Part shown: positions 55,916 to 64,000 of the stretch, piece after piece | Layout of the letters: each line of letters begins with the position of its first letter | Numbering within the stretch: the first letter of the stretch is position 1 | Assembly: GCA_016714815.1 (NCBI GenBank) | Contig: JADKBZ010000001.1 | Location: 620,001 to 684,000, forward strand | DNA from: Holophagales bacterium | GTDB lineage: Bacteria; Acidobacteriota; Thermoanaerobaculia; UBA5066 | Reading direction: 5' to 3' | DNA: 64,000 nt | The notes under the pieces: generated by a model | What the model was told of the DNA's origin: nothing | Database searches by the model: none | What the model saw: only the letters and a program-made list of their open reading frames with translations | Position numbers and translations under genes: made by a program

Positions 55916-57739
55916 ATGGCGAAGACGAAGAGCACCGGGACCGATCCGGACGCCCCGGTCACGGCGCGCGCCGTCCGGCCAGCGAGCGGGACCCTCGCAA
56001 AGGCCCCCTCCGGAATCGACGGCCTCGACGAGATCACCGGCGGCGGGCTGCCCCGCGGCCGGCCGACTCTCGTGTGCGGCAGCGCCGGCTCCGGCAAGAC
56101 GCTCTTCGCCATGGAGTTCCTCGTCCGCGGGATCCTCGAGCACGGCGAGCCGGGCGTGTTCATGTCGTTCGAGGAGACCGAAGAGGAGCTGACGGCGAAC
56201 GTCGCCTCGCTCGGTTTCGACCTCGGGCGACTGACCGCCGAGGGCAGGCTGGCGATCGACTACGTCCGGATCGAACGCAACGAGATCGAGGAGGCCGGCG
56301 AGTTCGATCTCGGAGGCCTCTTCGTCCGTCTGGACTCTGCGACGAAGAGCGTGGGCGCCAGGCGGGTGGTGCTCGACACCGTCGAGTCGCTGTTCGCCTC
56401 CCTCCCCAATCCCGCGGTGCTCCGCTCGGAGCTCCGGCGCCTCTTCCGCTGGCTCAAGGACCGCGGCCTCACGGCGGTGATCACCGGCGAGAAGGGCGAG
56501 GGGACGCTGACCCGGCACGGGTTGGACGAGTACGTCTCCGACTGCGTCATTGCCCTCGATCACCGCGTCACCGAGCAGATCTCGACCCGCCGGCTGCGGG
56601 TGGTGAAGTATCGTGGATCGGTCCACGGCACCAACGAGTACCCGTTCCTGATCGACGAACAGGGAATCTCGGTCCTGCCGATCACCTCGCTCGGCCTCAC
56701 CCACGCCGCTTCACGGGAGCGGATCTCGACGGGCATCGCCCGCCTCGACGAGATGTTCGGTGGAGAGGCCTACTACAAGGGGAGCACGATCCTGTTGTCG
56801 GGAACCGCCGGGACGGGCAAGACCAGCGCCGCCGTCCACCTCGTTCGATCGGCCTGCGAGAGGGACGAGCGGGTCCTCTACTTCGCGTACGAGGAGTCCC
56901 CCGCCCAGCTCGCCCGCAACATGCGGTCGATCGGATTCGACCTCGAGGCGTACATGGAGAAAGGGCTGCTCCGCGTCCACCCGAGCCGTCCCCAGGCGAA
57001 CGGGCTCGAGCTGCACCTGCTCACCGCCCACAAGGCGATCGCCGAGTTCGACCCCGCGATCGTCGTCGTCGATCCGATCACGAACCTCATCAGCGTCGCA
57101 TCGGCGAACGAGACCCGCTCGATGTTCACCCGCCTGATCGACTTCCTCAAGATGCGGGGGACGACCGCGCTGTTCACCAGCCTCACCGCCGGCGACGCGA
57201 GCGCCGAGCAGACCGACGTCGGCATCTCGTCCCTGATCGACACCTGGATCCTGCTGGAGACGGTGGACAGCGGGGGCGAGCGCAACCGCCTCCTGACGAT
57301 CGTGAAGTCGCGCGGCATGGCCCATTCGAACCAGAAGGCGGAGTACCGGATCAGCGCCGACGGCATCCACCTCGCCGACACGTACCTCGGGCCGAGCGGC
57401 GTGCTCACCGGGTCGGCGCGCCTCGCCCAGGAAGCCGCCGACCTGGCTGCGGGGACGGCCCGGACCGAGGCGCTCGCCCGGCTGGAAGCGCAGCGCGAGC
57501 GGAAGCGCCGGGCTCTCGAGGCAGGGATCGCCGACCTGCGGAACCGGTGGGAAGCCGAGGACGCCGAGGTGGAGGAGTCGATCCGCGAGGTTTCCCGCCA
57601 GGGAGATCGTGCCGGCAGCGGCCGCGCGGAGATGGCGACCAGCCGCCTGGCGTTCGGGCTGGAGACGCGGCAGGTGCCCGTGGCGGGCCGCTCGAGCGAA
57701 GAGCTGCCGCGGGGTCGACGAGGAGGGAAGCGGAGATGA
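55916..57739 (+). CDS. kaiC: KaiC-like double-domain ATPase
   Basis: The 607-residue protein has two KaiC/RecA-like domains. The first has GIDGLDEITGGGLPRGRPTL, Walker A GSAGSGKT near residue 56 and SFEETEEEL. The second has GIARLDEMFGG, Walker A GTAGTGKT near 297 and YEESPAQLARNM. A charged coiled-coil tail of about 90 residues follows, with many Arg/Glu. Outside cyanobacteria such proteins pair with KaiB and histidine kinases in stress or timing signalling; here kaiB and a hybrid kinase follow at once and kaiA is absent. The ATG at 55916 begins AKTKSTGTDP; an ATG at 55841 with GCGAGG before it would add 25 residues. The final Arg/Lys-rich tail is unusual. Confidence 0.92.
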   Translation: MAKTKSTGTDPDAPVTARAVRPASGTLAKAPSGIDGLDEITGGGLPRGRPTLVCGSAGSGKTLFAMEFLVRGILEHGEPGVFMSFEETEEELTANVASLGFDLGRLTAEGRLAIDYVRIERNEIEEAGEFDLGGLFVRLDSATKSVGARRVVLDTVESLFASLPNPAVLRSELRRLFRWLKDRGLTAVITGEKGEGTLTRHGLDEYVSDCVIALDHRVTEQISTRRLRVVKYRGSVHGTNEYPFLIDEQGISVLPITSLGLTHAASRERISTGIARLDEMFGGEAYYKGSTILLSGTAGTGKTSAAVHLVRSACERDERVLYFAYEESPAQLARNMRSIGFDLEAYMEKGLLRVHPSRPQANGLELHLLTAHKAIAEFDPAIVVVDPITNLISVASANETRSMFTRLIDFLKMRGTTALFTSLTAGDASAEQTDVGISSLIDTWILLETVDSGGERNRLLTIVKSRGMAHSNQKAEYRISADGIHLADTYLGPSGVLTGSARLAQEAADLAAGTARTEALARLEAQRERKRRALEAGIADLRNRWEAEDAEVEESIREVSRQGDRAGSGRAEMATSRLAFGLETRQVPVAGRSSEELPRGRRGGKRR

Positions 57740-57770
57740 CTCGTGAGCCGTCCAGCGGGAAGGGCGGTCG

Positions 57771-58208
57771 TTGAGCACGCCGCCCAGGACGGCGCCGAAG
57801 AGGCGCGGCAAGGCGGCCGGCGAGCCCGGCGCGCGGGGACGGGGGGGGCCGTCGCGCGAGCGACCGCCCGATCCGACCGACAGCGAGCGGGCCAGGCGGG
57901 CATCGAAGGCGGCCGCGCGAGACCAGACCGAGCAGCACTACCTGCTCCGGCTCTACGTCACCGGGACGAGCGCCTTGTCGTCGCGTGCGATCCTGGCGGT
58001 GCGGGAAGCCTGCGAAACGCGCCTCCGAGGACGCTATCGCCTCGAGGTCATCGACATCTACCAGCTACCCGCTCTGGCGAAGGACCATCAGATCGTCGCC
58101 ACACCCACCCTGATCAGGGTGCTGCCCGCACCTCTCCGTCGCTACATCGGCGACCTCTCGCGGGTCGAGAAGGTCCTCTTCGGGCTCGAGATCCGCGCAG
58201 TGCTCTGA
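57771..58208 (+). CDS. kaiB: KaiB-like thioredoxin-fold protein
   Basis: The 145-residue protein ends with a KaiB domain of about 90 residues: HYLLRLYVTGTSALSSRAI, YRLEVIDIYQLPALAKDHQI, VATPTLIRVLPAPLRRYIGD and LSRVEKVLFGLEI. The first 50 residues are Pro/Arg/Gly-rich and disordered-looking. The start is a TTG at 57771 with GGAAGGGCGG before it. KaiB in its fold-switched form binds KaiC or kinases. It begins 31 bp after kaiC and its stop overlaps the next start by one base, so the three genes form one operon. Confidence 0.9.
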   Translation: MSTPPRTAPKRRGKAAGEPGARGRGGPSRERPPDPTDSERARRASKAAARDQTEQHYLLRLYVTGTSALSSRAILAVREACETRLRGRYRLEVIDIYQLPALAKDHQIVATPTLIRVLPAPLRRYIGDLSRVEKVLFGLEIRAVL

Positions 58209-60193
58209 TGGGCCGCCGTGCTCCGAAGACGCTGGAGGAAGAGAACGCCGAGCTTCGCCGGCGCCTGCAGGAGGCGGAGCAGACGCTGGAGGCGATCCGA
58301 ACGGGCAAGGTCGAATCGCTGGTGCTCGAGGGGCCGAACGGGCCGCGCATCTTTCTCTTCGACGGGGCGGCCCAGTCCTACCGCCTCCTGATCGAGGCAA
58401 TCAACGAGGGCGCGGCCACCCTCAGCGACGACGGGACCATCCTCTACTGCAACGCCGCCTTCGCGCGGCTCCTTGGCGAGCCGCTCGAGCGGGTGATGGG
58501 CGCCAGGCTCGAGGATCGGGTGGCGGAGCGCTTCCGGTCGTCGTTCGACGGGCTGCGCAGGCAGGTCGACAGCCGGGTCGAGCTCTCCGTCGTCGACGCG
58601 TCCGGGCGGGAGATCCCCGTTCTGCTGTCGACGAACGCGTTCGAGGACGACGGCCGTCGGCTGGTCTGCCTCGTCGCGACGGACCTGCGGACGCAGAGAC
58701 GCAACGAGGCCATCGTCGCCTCGGAGCGCTTTGCCCGCTCGGTTCTGGAGCAGGTCGCGGACGCCCTCGTCGTCTGCGGTCCGGACGGCCGGATCATCCG
58801 TGCCAGCCGGTCCGCGGAGGTCCTCTGCGGCCGCAATCCCTTCCTCTCGTCCTTCGACGAGGCCTTCCCTCTCTTCCTCGCCGGTGAGAGCGCCGCCCGC
58901 GGCGTGGCGGCGAGGGCGCTGGCCGGCGACGTGCTGCGCGCGGTCCCGGGGTGGCTCTCCCGGGCCAGCGGTGAGACGGTCGATCTCCAGGTGAGCGCCG
59001 CCCCGCTCCTCGGGGAGGGCGGCGAGAGTCACGGCTGCGTCGTCACGATGGTCGACGTCAGCGAGGAACGTCGGGCCCAGGCGGCGCTGCGCGAGGCGGA
59101 TCGGCGCAAGGACGAGTTCCTGGCCATGCTCTCGCACGAGCTGCGCAATCCGCTCGCCCCCATTCGCAACAGCCTCCACATCCTCGAGCGGGCTGCCCCG
59201 GGTGGCGAGCAGGCGCGGAGAGCGCAAGGGGTGATCGACCGTCAGGTGGCCCACGTGACGCGGCTCGTGGAGGACCTGCTCGACGTGGCCCGGATCAGCC
59301 GCAACAAGATCCACTTGCAGAAGCAGACGATCGACGTCGACGAGATCGTCGCCCGCACCGTCGAGGACTATCGTTCGACGTTCGAGAAGAGCGGCATCGC
59401 GCTGGAAGTGACGCTCTCGGAGCGGGCCCTGCCCGTCGAGGCCGATCCGGAGCGGCTGGCGCAGGTGGTGGGGAACCTGCTCGGCAATGCGGCGAAGTTC
59501 ACCGGAAGGGGTGGGCGCGCGGATCTGACCGTCGAGGAGGACGCAGCGAGCGGCGAGGTCGTCATCCGCGTCCGGGATACCGGCGTCGGGATGACGCCGG
59601 AGACCCTCGGACAGTTGTTCTCTCCGTTCACCCAGGCCGACCGCACCCTCGAGCGCAGCGGGGGAGGACTGGGGCTGGGCCTCTCGCTGGTGAAGGCGAT
59701 CGTCGAACTGCACGGCGGGACCGCAACCGCGTCGAGCCCGGGGCCGGGGGAGGGATCGGAGTTCGTGATCCGACTGCAACTGCTCGGGCCGCTGTCGACC
59801 CCGATCCCGATTCCCGGAGAGCCACCTCGAAGGGTGGCGAGCCGCGTGCTCGTGATCGAGGACAACGTCGATGCCGCCGACACGCTGCGCGAGCTGCTGG
59901 AGCTGAACGGCCATTCCGTCGAGGTAGCCTACGATGGCGTGGCCGGCCTCGAACGGGTGCGGGCGTTCCGGCCCGAGGTCGTGCTCTGCGACATCGGCCT
60001 CCCGGGGATGAGCGGCTACGAGGTGGCCCGGGCGATCCGCTGCGATGAGTCCTTGAAGGGCATTCGGCTGGTTGCGATGAGCGGCTATGCGCACCCCGTG
60101 GAGGTGGCCCGGTCGGTGGCGGCGGGATTCGACTTCCACCTCGCCAAGCCGGCAACGCTCGAGGCGATCGAGAGCGCCCTGATCCTGAGGTGA
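58208..60193 (+). CDS. Hybrid PAS-PAS histidine kinase with receiver domain
   Basis: The 661-residue cytoplasmic kinase has an N-terminal coiled coil (LEEENAELRRRLQEAEQTLE) and two PAS domains (LLIEAINEGAATLSDDGTIL, QVADALVVCGPDGRIIRAS). HisKA follows with His310 in LSHELRNPLAP, then HATPase (NLLGNAAKFT, GLGLGLSLVK) and a C-terminal receiver with phospho-acceptor Asp595 in LCDIGLPGMSG. The ATG overlaps the kaiB stop by one base. It is the likely output or input of the KaiBC pair, in the place SasA-type kinases occupy in cyanobacteria, but without a KaiB-like sensor. No DNA-binding partner is near, so the phosphate may pass to an unlinked regulator. Confidence 0.92.
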   Translation: MGRRAPKTLEEENAELRRRLQEAEQTLEAIRTGKVESLVLEGPNGPRIFLFDGAAQSYRLLIEAINEGAATLSDDGTILYCNAAFARLLGEPLERVMGARLEDRVAERFRSSFDGLRRQVDSRVELSVVDASGREIPVLLSTNAFEDDGRRLVCLVATDLRTQRRNEAIVASERFARSVLEQVADALVVCGPDGRIIRASRSAEVLCGRNPFLSSFDEAFPLFLAGESAARGVAARALAGDVLRAVPGWLSRASGETVDLQVSAAPLLGEGGESHGCVVTMVDVSEERRAQAALREADRRKDEFLAMLSHELRNPLAPIRNSLHILERAAPGGEQARRAQGVIDRQVAHVTRLVEDLLDVARISRNKIHLQKQTIDVDEIVARTVEDYRSTFEKSGIALEVTLSERALPVEADPERLAQVVGNLLGNAAKFTGRGGRADLTVEEDAASGEVVIRVRDTGVGMTPETLGQLFSPFTQADRTLERSGGGLGLGLSLVKAIVELHGGTATASSPGPGEGSEFVIRLQLLGPLSTPIPIPGEPPRRVASRVLVIEDNVDAADTLRELLELNGHSVEVAYDGVAGLERVRAFRPEVVLCDIGLPGMSGYEVARAIRCDESLKGIRLVAMSGYAHPVEVARSVAAGFDFHLAKPATLEAIESALILR

Positions 60194-60266
60194 ATCGCCT
60201 GCCGGGGCTGAAGGCGGCGACCGCGCGGCACCATTGACCTCGCCGACCCTGGGGGTGGAGAAACAC

Positions 60267-60300
60267 GAAGGGCGCCGGTCATAAGTGACTGGCGCCCTTC
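60267..60300. terminator. Bidirectional intrinsic terminator
   Basis: A 15-bp stem (60267-60281 with 60286-60300, one G-T pair) has a TAAG loop. Plus-strand T-rich GATTTATGATT follows it, and on the minus strand GTGTTTCT. It separates the kai operon from the convergent initiator tRNA and can serve both. Confidence 0.85.
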
Positions 60301-60310
60301 GATTTATGAT

Positions 60311-60387
<77 letters not shown>

Positions 60388-60502
60388 CCAAGGGAGGCGG
60401 AAGATACCGGGCCAGCGAGGGGAAGTCAAGCGGCGGGGCATCGGCGAGGGGTTTCGGGCGTTGAAAAGGTCGCGCTTCCCTTTTCGAGAGGTTTCTCGTA
60501 TA

Positions 60503-60517
60503 TTAGATCAGATCTAA
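60503..60517. promoter_or_regulatory. 7-1-7 palindrome in the ahpC promoter (PerR/Fur-type box candidate)
   Basis: TTAGATCAGATCTAA is a perfect 7-1-7 inverted repeat, the geometry of Fur-family operators such as the PerR box. It overlaps the likely -10 element TATATT at 60499-60504, about 47 bp before the ahpC ATG, so a bound protein would block RNA polymerase. Which regulator binds is inference. Confidence 0.6.
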
Positions 60518-60563
60518 AGAGCGGGGTGAATGCCCGCCGAGATTCACGAGGAGAAACAGGAAC

Positions 60564-61127
60564 ATGAGCATCATCAACAGCCAGATCCCCGAGTTCAAGG
60601 TTCAGGCGTACGCCGACGGCAAGTTCATCGAGGTCTCCGACAAGGACCTCGCCGGCAAGTGGTCGGTCTTCTTCTTCTACCCGGCCGACTTCACCTTCGT
60701 CTGCCCGACCGAGCTGGGCGACCTGGCCGACACGTACGCCGAGTTCAAGAAGATCGGCGTCGAGATCTACTCGGTCTCCACCGACACCCACTTCGTCCAC
60801 AAGGCGTGGCACGACGCCTCCGACACGATCAAGAAGATCAAGTACGTGATGCTCGCCGACCCGACGCACCTCCTCTCGAAGGGCTTCGGCGTCCACATCG
60901 ACGAGGCCGGCCTCTCCCTCCGCGGCACGTTCGTCGTGAACCCCGAGGGGAAGGTCAAGGTCGCCGAGATCCACGACCTCGGAATCGGCCGCGACGCCAA
61001 GGAGCTCCTCCGCAAGGTGCAGGCGGCGCAGTACGTCGCCGGTCACGACGGCGAGGTCTGCCCCGCGAAGTGGACCCCGGGCGCCGAGACGCTCAAGCCG
61101 AGCCTCGACCTCGTCGGCAAGATCTGA
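60564..61127 (+). CDS. ahpC: AhpC, two-cysteine peroxiredoxin
   Basis: The 187-residue enzyme reduces H2O2, organic peroxides and peroxynitrite. The peroxidatic Cys47 is in FTFVCPTE and the resolving Cys166 in GEVCPAKW, at the same places as in enteric AhpC. The protein is nearly full-length identical in plan to it (SIINSQIPEFKVQAY). GAGGAGAAACAGGAAC precedes the ATG. ahpF, its flavin reductase, lies 148 bp downstream behind a hairpin. The palindromic box upstream suggests peroxide control. Confidence 0.97.
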   Translation: MSIINSQIPEFKVQAYADGKFIEVSDKDLAGKWSVFFFYPADFTFVCPTELGDLADTYAEFKKIGVEIYSVSTDTHFVHKAWHDASDTIKKIKYVMLADPTHLLSKGFGVHIDEAGLSLRGTFVVNPEGKVKVAEIHDLGIGRDAKELLRKVQAAQYVAGHDGEVCPAKWTPGAETLKPSLDLVGKI

Positions 61128-61139
61128 CCGCTCCTGGCC

Positions 61140-61178
61140 GGAGGAAGGCCCGGGTCGCCCGGCCCGGGCCTCCCCTCC
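61140..61178 (+). terminator. Hairpin between ahpC and ahpF (attenuator-like)
   Basis: AGGCCCGGG at 61146-61154 pairs with CCCGGGCCT at 61163-61171, extended by flanking GGAGG/CCTCC. No T-run follows, so it may lower ahpF expression or protect the ahpC message 3' end rather than fully terminate. Confidence 0.6.
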
Positions 61179-61275
61179 GCCGATCGCACCGGAAACGGAT
61201 TCAGGCCCTGACGGCGGCCCCGCCTGCGGCGCGCCCCGTACTCCAACGGAACAGAAGTAGAACCTGAGGACGCGA

Positions 61276-62841
61276 ATGCTCGACACCTCCCTCTCTGCCC
61301 AGCTGCAGCAGCTCTACCGCGACCTTCCGCTTACGATCGTCCTGCGCCAGCGCCCGTCCGGGCACCCGAAGCAGGACGAGCTCACCACGATGCTCGCGGA
61401 CGTCGCGGCGACGGCGCCGCAGAAGATCGTCCATCGCGTCGAGGGAGAGCCGAGCGCGATCCCCGCCTTCGAGGTCGCGCCCGAGGGGCGCACCGCGACG
61501 ATCCTCTTCAAGGGGATCCCGGGCGGCCACGAGTTCTCTTCCCTCGTCCTCGCGGTCCTGAACGCGGCGGGACTCGGGAAGAAGCCCGACGAGGGGATCC
61601 AGGCGCGGATCCGGCACCTGAAGGGGCCCGTCCGCCTCCGGACCTTCGTCTCCCTCTCGTGCCACAACTGCCCCGAGGTGGTCCAGGCGCTGAACCAGAT
61701 GGCGCTGATCCACCCCGACTTCGTCCACGAGATGGTGGACGGCGGACTCGACGAGAGCGAGGTCGCAAAGCTCGGGATCCAGGGCGTGCCGACCGTGATC
61801 TCGCCGGTCCACGAGAACGCCCAGGTCTCCGTCGGCCGTGCGGGGCTCGCGGAGCTGCTCGACGCGCTGGAGGAACGCTACGGCTCGGAGCCGTCCGAGG
61901 CCGTGGCGGGGCTCCCCGTCCGGGCACCGTACGACGTCGTCGTCGTCGGGGGAGGCCCGGCCGGTGCGTCCGCCGCGATCTATTCCGTCCGCAAGGGGCT
62001 CCGGACGGCGATCGTCGCGAAGAACGTCGGGGGGCAGGTTCTCGAGACGGTCGGCATCGACAACCTCATCGGGACCACCCACACCGAGGGGAAGAAGCTG
62101 GCGGCCGACATCCTGGCCCACGTGAGGAGCTATCCCGTCGAGATCCTCGACAACCGCCGCGTGGAGGCGATCGAGAACGGCGAGCTGAAGACGATTCGCC
62201 TCGCGGGGGGCGAGGTGCTCCAGGCGAAGTCGCTCATCGTGGCGACGGGGGCGCAGTGGCGCGAGCTGAACGTTCCCGGCGAGAAGGAGTACATCGGCCG
62301 CGGGGTCGCCTTCTGCCCGCACTGCGACGGCCCGTTCTACAAGGACAAGAAGGTCGTCGTCATCGGCGGAGGCAACTCGGGGATCGAGGCCGCGATCGAC
62401 CTCGCGGGAATCTGCGCGTCAGTGACGGTGATCGAGTTCATGGCCGAGCTGAAGGCGGACAAGGTTCTCGTCGACAACCTGAAGAAGCTCTCGAACACGG
62501 AGGTCATCCTGAACCACCGGTCCGCCGAGATCGTCGGCGACGGGAGCCGGGTGACGGGAATCAAGGTCGTCGATCGCGGGAGCGACGCGGAGAAGACGAT
62601 CCCGGTCGACGGGATCTTCATCCAGATCGGCCTCGCCCCGAACTCGGGGCTCGTGCGCGGGCTCGTCGACGTCAACCGTTTCGGCGAGATCGTCGTGGAC
62701 GAGAAGTGCCGCACGTCGACGAAGGGGATCTACGCGGCGGGCGACGTCACGACGACGCCCTACAAGCAGATCATCATCTCGATGGGCGAGGGGGCGAAGG
62801 CGGCGCTGGCGGCCTTCGAGGACAGGATCCACGCGGCGTAG
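61276..62841 (+). CDS. ahpF: AhpF, peroxiredoxin reductase
   Basis: The 521-residue flavoenzyme passes electrons from NAD(P)H to AhpC. The N-terminal double thioredoxin fold carries Cys129/Cys132 in SCHNC. A linker leads to the FAD domain (VVVVGGGPAGASAAIYSVRK), the redox pair Cys347/Cys350 in FCPHCDG, the nucleotide site VVVIGGGNSGIEAAIDLAG and the final GIYAAGDVTTTPYKQI. All four cysteines lie near their E. coli positions. It follows ahpC in the same direction and closes with a strong terminator. Confidence 0.97.
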   Translation: MLDTSLSAQLQQLYRDLPLTIVLRQRPSGHPKQDELTTMLADVAATAPQKIVHRVEGEPSAIPAFEVAPEGRTATILFKGIPGGHEFSSLVLAVLNAAGLGKKPDEGIQARIRHLKGPVRLRTFVSLSCHNCPEVVQALNQMALIHPDFVHEMVDGGLDESEVAKLGIQGVPTVISPVHENAQVSVGRAGLAELLDALEERYGSEPSEAVAGLPVRAPYDVVVVGGGPAGASAAIYSVRKGLRTAIVAKNVGGQVLETVGIDNLIGTTHTEGKKLAADILAHVRSYPVEILDNRRVEAIENGELKTIRLAGGEVLQAKSLIVATGAQWRELNVPGEKEYIGRGVAFCPHCDGPFYKDKKVVVIGGGNSGIEAAIDLAGICASVTVIEFMAELKADKVLVDNLKKLSNTEVILNHRSAEIVGDGSRVTGIKVVDRGSDAEKTIPVDGIFIQIGLAPNSGLVRGLVDVNRFGEIVVDEKCRTSTKGIYAAGDVTTTPYKQIIISMGEGAKAALAAFEDRIHAA

Positions 62842-62868
62842 GCGCGCCGTCCTCCGGAGAGGGCGATG

Positions 62869-62902
62869 CGGCGCCCCGCGGATCTCCGCGGGGCGCCGTT
62901 TT
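62869..62902 (+). terminator. Intrinsic terminator after ahpF
   Basis: A 13-bp GC stem (62869-62881 with 62886-62898) with an ATCT loop is followed directly by TTTT at 62899-62902, 27 bp after the ahpF stop. This is a classic Rho-independent terminator. Confidence 0.9.
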
Positions 62903-63014
62903 CGTTCCGATCGGTGAGTTCTCTCACTCCCGCGCCTCGCAAAGGGATGGCACGGCGGCTGCAATGGACGGTGCGGGAGCGAGGAGCTCCCGAGATCGCC
63001 CAAGGAGGTCCGAC

Positions 63015-63437
63015 ATGAAGAACGCCCGCAGCAACACGACTCTCGCCGTCCTCGCCGTCCTGGCTCTCGCGGCGGCGCCGTCGGCCCGTGCGGACGTGCG
63101 GTTTCACGTCTCGCTTCCCCTTCCGCCGTCGCCCCGCGAGGTCCTGCGCAGCCTTCCCGTACCGCCGCTGCCACACGTCGTCGTCCACGACCGCGGGCGG
63201 GGTCCCGACGACCGGTACGCCGACCACGGCCGGCGTGACGGACGGTGGAACTACGAGAACCGCCTCCGGGACGACCGGTACGGATACGACCGACGCCACC
63301 GCGACGCCGCCCGCTGGGCTTTCGTCGAAGGGCGCTGGGTCGTGCGGCCGTTCCGCAGCGCGGTGTGGGTCGACGGCCACTACGACCGGTGGGGCCGCTG
63401 GATCTCCGGGTACTGGGTCCGGGCCCGCTACCGGTAG
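63015..63437 (+). CDS. Small secreted Tyr/Arg/Asp-rich protein with WVDGHYxRWGRW motif
   Basis: The 140-residue protein has a signal peptide (TLAVLAVLALAAAPSARAD), with AAGGAGG before the ATG. A Pro-rich stretch is followed by many Arg-Asp-Tyr units (RNYENRL-like, RDDRYGYDRRHRD) and a C-terminal aromatic motif VWVDGHYDRWGRWISGYWV. Similar YxxGHW-type endings occur in small periplasmic proteins of unknown function. It stands alone behind the ahpF terminator. The longer open frame upstream is the ahpF shadow. Confidence 0.72.
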   Translation: MKNARSNTTLAVLAVLALAAAPSARADVRFHVSLPLPPSPREVLRSLPVPPLPHVVVHDRGRGPDDRYADHGRRDGRWNYENRLRDDRYGYDRRHRDAARWAFVEGRWVVRPFRSAVWVDGHYDRWGRWISGYWVRARYR

Positions 63438-63456
63438 TCCGGAGGTCTCGACAGGC

Positions 63457-64000
63457 TCAGGTCACCGCCAGGCGGCGGCGGAACTCGGGGCGCTCGTGGG
63501 CGTGCGACGACAGCACCTCCGCGAGCGCCCTTGCCGCGTCCCACGTGTCGACGAAGCGTACGTAGAGCGGCGCGAATCCGAAGCGGAGGACGTCGGGGAC
63601 GCGGAAGTCCCCGACGACGCCGCGGGCGACGAGAGCCTGGATCACGGCGTAGCCGTCGGGGTAGGCGAAGGAGACCTGGCTTCCGCGCCGGACCGGGTCG
63701 CGCGGGGAGACGAGGCGGACGGCCGCGCCGCACTCCTGCTCGACGGCCTCGACGAAGAACGACGTGAGCTTCTCCGACTTCTCGCGGACGAGGGAGAGGT
63801 CCGCCTCGAGGATCACGTCCAGCGCGGCGTCGAGGGCCGTCATCGAGAGAATGGGCGGCGTCCCCGAGAGGGCGCGCGAGATTCCCGGAGCGGGCCGGTA
63901 GCCCGGCTCGAAGGCGAATGGCGCGGCGTGACCGAACCAGCCGGAGAGAGGCTGGCGGAACACTTCCTGGTGACGGGCCGCCACGTAGAGGAACGCCGGG
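63457..64000 (-). CDS. kynU: Kynureninase, C-terminal part (gene continues beyond window)
   Basis: The frame is open to the right edge (PAFLYVAARHQEVF reads across it), so the 5' part lies outside. The visible 180 residues match the C-terminal half of kynureninase: QPLSGWFGHAAPFAFEPGYR, PAPGISRALSGTPPILSMTA, and VRRGSQVSFAYPDGYAVIQA with DVLRFGFAPLYVRFVDTW. The enzyme uses PLP to cleave kynurenine to anthranilate and alanine in tryptophan breakdown or NAD synthesis. The PLP lysine lies in the missing part. It is convergent with the small secreted protein. Confidence 0.9.
   Translation of the reverse strand, partial: PAFLYVAARHQEVFRQPLSGWFGHAAPFAFEPGYRPAPGISRALSGTPPILSMTALDAALDVILEADLSLVREKSEKLTSFFVEAVEQECGAAVRLVSPRDPVRRGSQVSFAYPDGYAVIQALVARGVVGDFRVPDVLRFGFAPLYVRFVDTWDAARALAEVLSSHAHERPEFRRRLAVT

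Overview
The window is very GC-rich, densely packed chromosomal DNA from a Gram-negative bacterium. The evidence is many signal peptides and outer-membrane barrels, an RND/TolC metal-efflux system, a TonB-type receptor, GTG/TTG starts and ATGA/GTGA overlaps. The mix (KaiC/KaiB operon, DUF3943-type protein, IPTL-CTERM-like tail, RtcR-controlled RNA repair, PNKP-type RNA ligase) suggests Acidobacteriota or a similar environmental lineage. That placement is inference; there is no rRNA or marker gene to fix it.

Layout. 1-7.4 kb: end of a membrane Ser/Thr kinase with its PP2C phosphatase, a CorA-like channel with a changed GMN motif, a SulP permease, and two envelope proteins closed by a strong hairpin. 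7.5-16.7 kb: a secreted protein, then a cusCBA-like Cu/Ag efflux operon facing a CusRS-like two-component pair. 17-23.4 kb: a five-PAS histidine kinase, then a second two-component pair facing a Spy/CpxP-like periplasmic protein. 23.4-30.1 kb: an RNA-repair locus with rtcR on the minus strand. Facing it are a sigma-54 promoter, rsr (Ro60), three tandem Y-RNA-like genes, rtcB, rtcA and an unrecognised Cys-rich protein. 30.1-33.5 kb: a broken ECF sigma gene, two outer-membrane proteins and a decayed IS630 element that contains a suspicious poly-G tract. 33.5-38.4 kb: three adjacent related P-loop ATPases in one operon, one fused to a winged helix and one to TPRs plus a membrane segment, divergent from a TonB-dependent receptor. 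41-50 kb: an ECF42-type sigma/YCII pair, a large FG-GAP surface protein, and an EamA exporter behind a His-rich 36-codon ORF, facing a PdxR/MocR regulator. 49.5-54.4 kb: a mosaic of truncated genes (PNKP phosphatase-ligase, S8 peptidase, HsdR, SecA). 54.4-64 kb: a racemase, TerB, a kaiC-kaiB-hybrid-kinase operon, initiator tRNA, ahpC/ahpF under a 7-1-7 palindrome, a small secreted protein and the end of a kynureninase.

The outstanding feature is the RNA-repair locus. Three consecutive RNAs (26812-26887, 26909-27025, 27047-27163), separated by equal 21-nt gaps, share a two-helix Y-RNA-like stem. Its base pairs differ between copies but pairing is kept, and the internal-loop bases are conserved. 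The first ends in a simple hairpin. The second and third carry a T-arm, a capped acceptor-like stem and a D-arm in circularly permuted order, a tRNA mimic. With the Ro protein, ligase, cyclase, CARF-type activator and sigma-54 promoter this makes a complete damage-responsive RNA-repair regulon. A second RNA end-healing/sealing enzyme of PNKP type survives only as a fragment 22 kb away.
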